This document shows, piece by piece, positions 62,196 to 64,000 of a stretch of 64,000 bases of DNA. The notes under the pieces were generated by a model. That model was not told where the DNA came from. It saw only the letters and a list, made by a program, of their open reading frames with translations, and searched no databases. The translations under genes and the position numbers were made by a program. Position 1 is the first letter of the stretch. Every line of letters starts with the position of its first letter. Origin of the DNA: Cenococcum geophilum 1.58 (Eukaryota > Ascomycota > Dothideomycetes > Gloniales > Gloniaceae); the NCBI GenBank assembly GCA_001692895.1, contig KV748208.1, positions 62,001 through 126,000 on the forward strand, in the 5' to 3' direction.

Positions 62196-62397
62196 TGTTA
62201 CGGCACTGACGCGCGTAACCTGGATAAGGCCTAGTCAGGGGGGTTCGCTTACGTCTTGGCTCCATGTATATAGACGTGTCCTTTCCACGACCTTCTTCTG
62301 CTCCTCATCTTGATATCCGGGTCAATAGACTACCAATTGTACAGGCTTGCATACGTTCTACGGCGCCCGTGCCTCGATTGACTGAGTCGCTGTGACA
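62196..62397. repeat. Solo LTR, young and RIP-free
   Basis: 202 bp starting TGTTACGGCACTG and ending GTCGCTGTGACA, flanked by a perfect 5-bp duplication TTGCC (62191-62195, 62398-62402). It is GC-normal while everything around it is TA-rich, so it is recent or too short to be recognised by RIP. No second copy is in the window, so the parent family is unknown. Confidence 0.88.
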
Positions 62398-62989
62398 TTG
62401 CCCCTAGCGATATAGTCTAAGTTATAATAAGGAATTAGAAGACTGAACGACCCAGCTATAAGCTAAACTATTAGATAGCAGGACCGTATAAGGTTTTTAA
62501 AAAGATAGGCAACTTATATAAGGTAAAGCTCCTAGATTTAATTAGGGTTTACCCTATTTTCTTACTAGATAAGTTATAAAAAGCTATAAACAACCTATTG
62601 CCTAAATAAAAAAACGAGCCTCCCTTACTAGTTTAAGTAAACGGTAATAATAAATAGGAATTTAATAAAATATTGGCCTATAAGATAGTATAGGGAACGC
62701 TAAAATACTATATCTAATAGAAGGGCTATAATCTAGACCTAACTTAGTACCCTATATAAAACTTTATAGACTACCCCTAAAAGCTTAAAGAGTTTTATAA
62801 CTAATACCTTAATATACCTAAACCCCTAAAGTACCCAAATAAATAAATAAAATACTAGTATAATAAAAATAATAAGTTACTGGAAGAATATAGGGACAAA
62901 AACGCCCTAAAGCCCTAATACAGCTATCTGCCAAATTCTGCTATATTCTACTGTTTTCTGCTAGTACTATAAAATTTTAAATATCTAGG

Positions 62990-63012
62990 AACTTCGACTA
63001 CCGGTTAAGGTT
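62990..63012 (+). repeat. Conserved 3'-region hairpin, copy in Gypsy A
   Basis: Degraded form (AACTTCGACTACCGGTTAAGGTT) of the hairpin in Gypsy B and D. The following bases, GTCTAATTGGTTAGATCC, also match the Gypsy B copy in reverse complement. Confidence 0.7.
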
Positions 63013-63229
63013 GTCTAATTGGTTAGATCCGTGCTAAGACTTTTAGCGGCTACTCTTTTTAGCCTAGTGCTTCCACTTAGCCTATAATTGCCTTTTATAC
63101 TTAGTCTGGACGCACTCATATCCCCTTTATCTTCTTATCTTATATTTTATAATCCTATATTTATAGGCCTAGTGCTACCCTATTTCTAACTAAGCCTAAG
63201 GGCAGGCATTCTTTTAAAGAGGGGGGTGA

Positions 63230-63406
63230 TATAACGGCGCTATTGTACGTTCCCTGCTATATTCTACTAACTTATAATTAGCTCGCCTAGAGCTAGTGAC
63301 TTAGCGGCTTACTCTATATATTTATTTACATTAGTCCTAGCGACCCCTTTTTCCCTTTTCCTTAGCTTAGTATCTTTATAATATAGCATTCGTTTAAGCC
63401 GTAATA
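63230..63406 (+). repeat. 3' LTR of Gypsy A
   Basis: 177 bp; starts TATAACGGCGC (G-to-A relative to the 5' LTR) and ends GCCGTAATA. The TATAG duplication follows immediately. Confidence 0.88.
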
Positions 63407-63691
63407 TATAGCTAGTTACGTTATAAGTTATAATGTAAGAATGCGGAAATATGGGAATATAGGACGTACTAACGTACTAACGTCCTTAGTATATTTCTTA
63501 GACGTAGTATTGTATATTTAAAGGACTATAGTCCTTACCTAGATAGTTCTCTTTTTTATAGTAAATTTTAGAATATAATTAAAGTTAATCTATTAGGTAA
63601 CCTACTCTACTAGTTATATTATATTATTAACTTCTTATTTACCTATATACCTAGCCTATTAATAAGTCTACCATAGTATTTCCTATAAGGC
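63407..63691. repeat. Distal right arm of the ancient near-palindrome
   Basis: Reverse complement of about 12417-12720. It includes the tandem ACGTACTAACGTACTAACG at about 63445-63475, mirrored at 12620-12650. It ends where a further Gypsy B-family LTR begins at 63692. Confidence 0.8.
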
Positions 63692-64000
63692 TGTAAGGGC
63701 GCGAAGAGGCTTCGAGGCAGATTTAAAGGAATAATATAAATTCTATCTAAATCTATAGGTATAGCTCTTGCAGAGAATAAGACGTTGCGTAAAGAAGAGA
63801 AAGGAATAACGCGAGAATCTCATAATTAAATGGTCAGGGGTCTTAGTGGTCGATGCGTGCGTATATACGCACGCACGCACACAGTCCTTAACGGACTTCG
63901 GTAGAATCTAGCAGAACTTGGCAGAACTTAGCAGAAGTTAATCAAGCTGGCAGAATTCGGCAGAATTTGGTTAAGCGTCGATTTTACTAAAGCGTTCGTT
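63692..64000. repeat. Third Gypsy B-family LTR, truncated by the window edge
   Basis: Begins TGTAAGGGCGCGAAGAG and follows the 305-bp Gypsy B LTRs closely for its first 180 bp, but is less RIP-mutated (the TG start is kept). It carries extra CAGAA/TTGGCAGAA-type repeats near 63910-63975 and a CGCACGCACGCAC run near 63867. The remainder lies outside the window. Confidence 0.82.

Larger units (their letters stand above)
61705..63229 (+). pseudogene. pol of Gypsy A, 3' part (integrase end, chromodomain-like)
   Basis: Continues the integrase cut at 17807. LPKSI is followed by a degraded LGIKLKL / YHPQT-like segment at about 61780-61850 and FINYF.DN at about 61885. A solo LTR interrupts at 62196. 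After it, KLLDLIRVYPIF-type sequence (62520 on) and KILAYKIVQGTLKYYI (about 62670-62715) resemble the C-terminal chromodomain of chromoviruses. The 3' non-coding region from about 62930 carries the shared hairpin. All frames contain RIP stops. Confidence 0.8.
13160..63406 (+). mobile_element. Gypsy A: LTR retrotransposon split by a 43.9 kb nest
   Basis: 5' LTR 13160-13362 and 3' LTR 63230-63406, flanked by a perfect 5-bp duplication TATAG (13155-13159, 63407-63411). A purine tract (63216-63229) precedes the 3' LTR, fixing plus orientation. The interior is interrupted at 17808-61699 by Gypsy B and at 62196-62397 by a solo LTR. Removing both leaves about 6.1 kb, a normal Gypsy length. The protein remnants on the two sides of Gypsy B read as one integrase, confirming a single element. 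Confidence 0.92.

Overview
The window comes from a filamentous ascomycete. The evidence is short 49-67 bp introns with GT...AG borders, a DUF3328/UstYa gene, a DUF3435 tyrosine-recombinase relic, a FunK1-type kinase relic, Ty3/Gypsy chromoviruses, and heavy repeat-induced point mutation (RIP). About 52 kb (12.2-64 kb) and the interior of the 1.3-7.6 kb insertion are AT-rich and littered with TAA/TAG stops where homologues carry Gln or Trp codons. Bases 1-900 and 7.7-12.1 kb have ordinary composition.

Left part (1-12 kb). A type-B carboxylesterase gene (from 620) is broken by a three-layer insertion: a ~174 bp MITE (820-7781, 9-bp target duplication), holding a ~437 bp palindromic TA-flanked MITE (915-7700), holding a 6.3 kb minus-strand Gypsy element (1292-7635, TSD GTAGA). 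The esterase also has four in-frame stops and a late frameshift, so it is dead. Next to it, on the minus strand, lies what I judge to be the only intact gene: a five-exon, 264-aa UstYa-like (DUF3328) protein at 9819-10850 with both HxxHC motifs.

Right part (12.4-64 kb). This is one nested stack that can be unwrapped using target-site duplications. The oldest layer is a ~1 kb near-palindrome (12417-13159 continued at 63407-63691). It was split by Gypsy A (+ strand, 13160-63406, TSD TATAG). Gypsy A's integrase was split by Gypsy B (- strand, 17808-61699, TSD TTACT). Gypsy B's integrase was split at 19547-57482 by a 37.9 kb element bounded by 11-bp direct repeats and ~39-bp imperfect terminal inverted repeats. 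That element was in turn split by LTR element C (27149-33544). Subtracting the inserts leaves Gypsy A at ~6.1 kb and Gypsy B at ~5.9 kb, normal full-length sizes, which supports the reading. A 202-bp solo LTR (62196-62397, TSD TTGCC) sits in the 3' part of Gypsy A.

The 37.9 kb element is the main discovery. Its first gene, reading inward, is a RIP-killed DUF3435 'captain' tyrosine recombinase, and near its far end is an inward-facing Myb/SANT-like gene. Between them lie relics of a small protein kinase, a 42-aa TPR array, a FunK1 fungal kinase, an AAA+ ATPase with its fungal N-terminal domain, and unrecognised coding remnants. This layout matches a compact Starship giant transposon, here fossilised inside a retrotransposon.

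All identifications come from reading translations by eye; no database search was possible.
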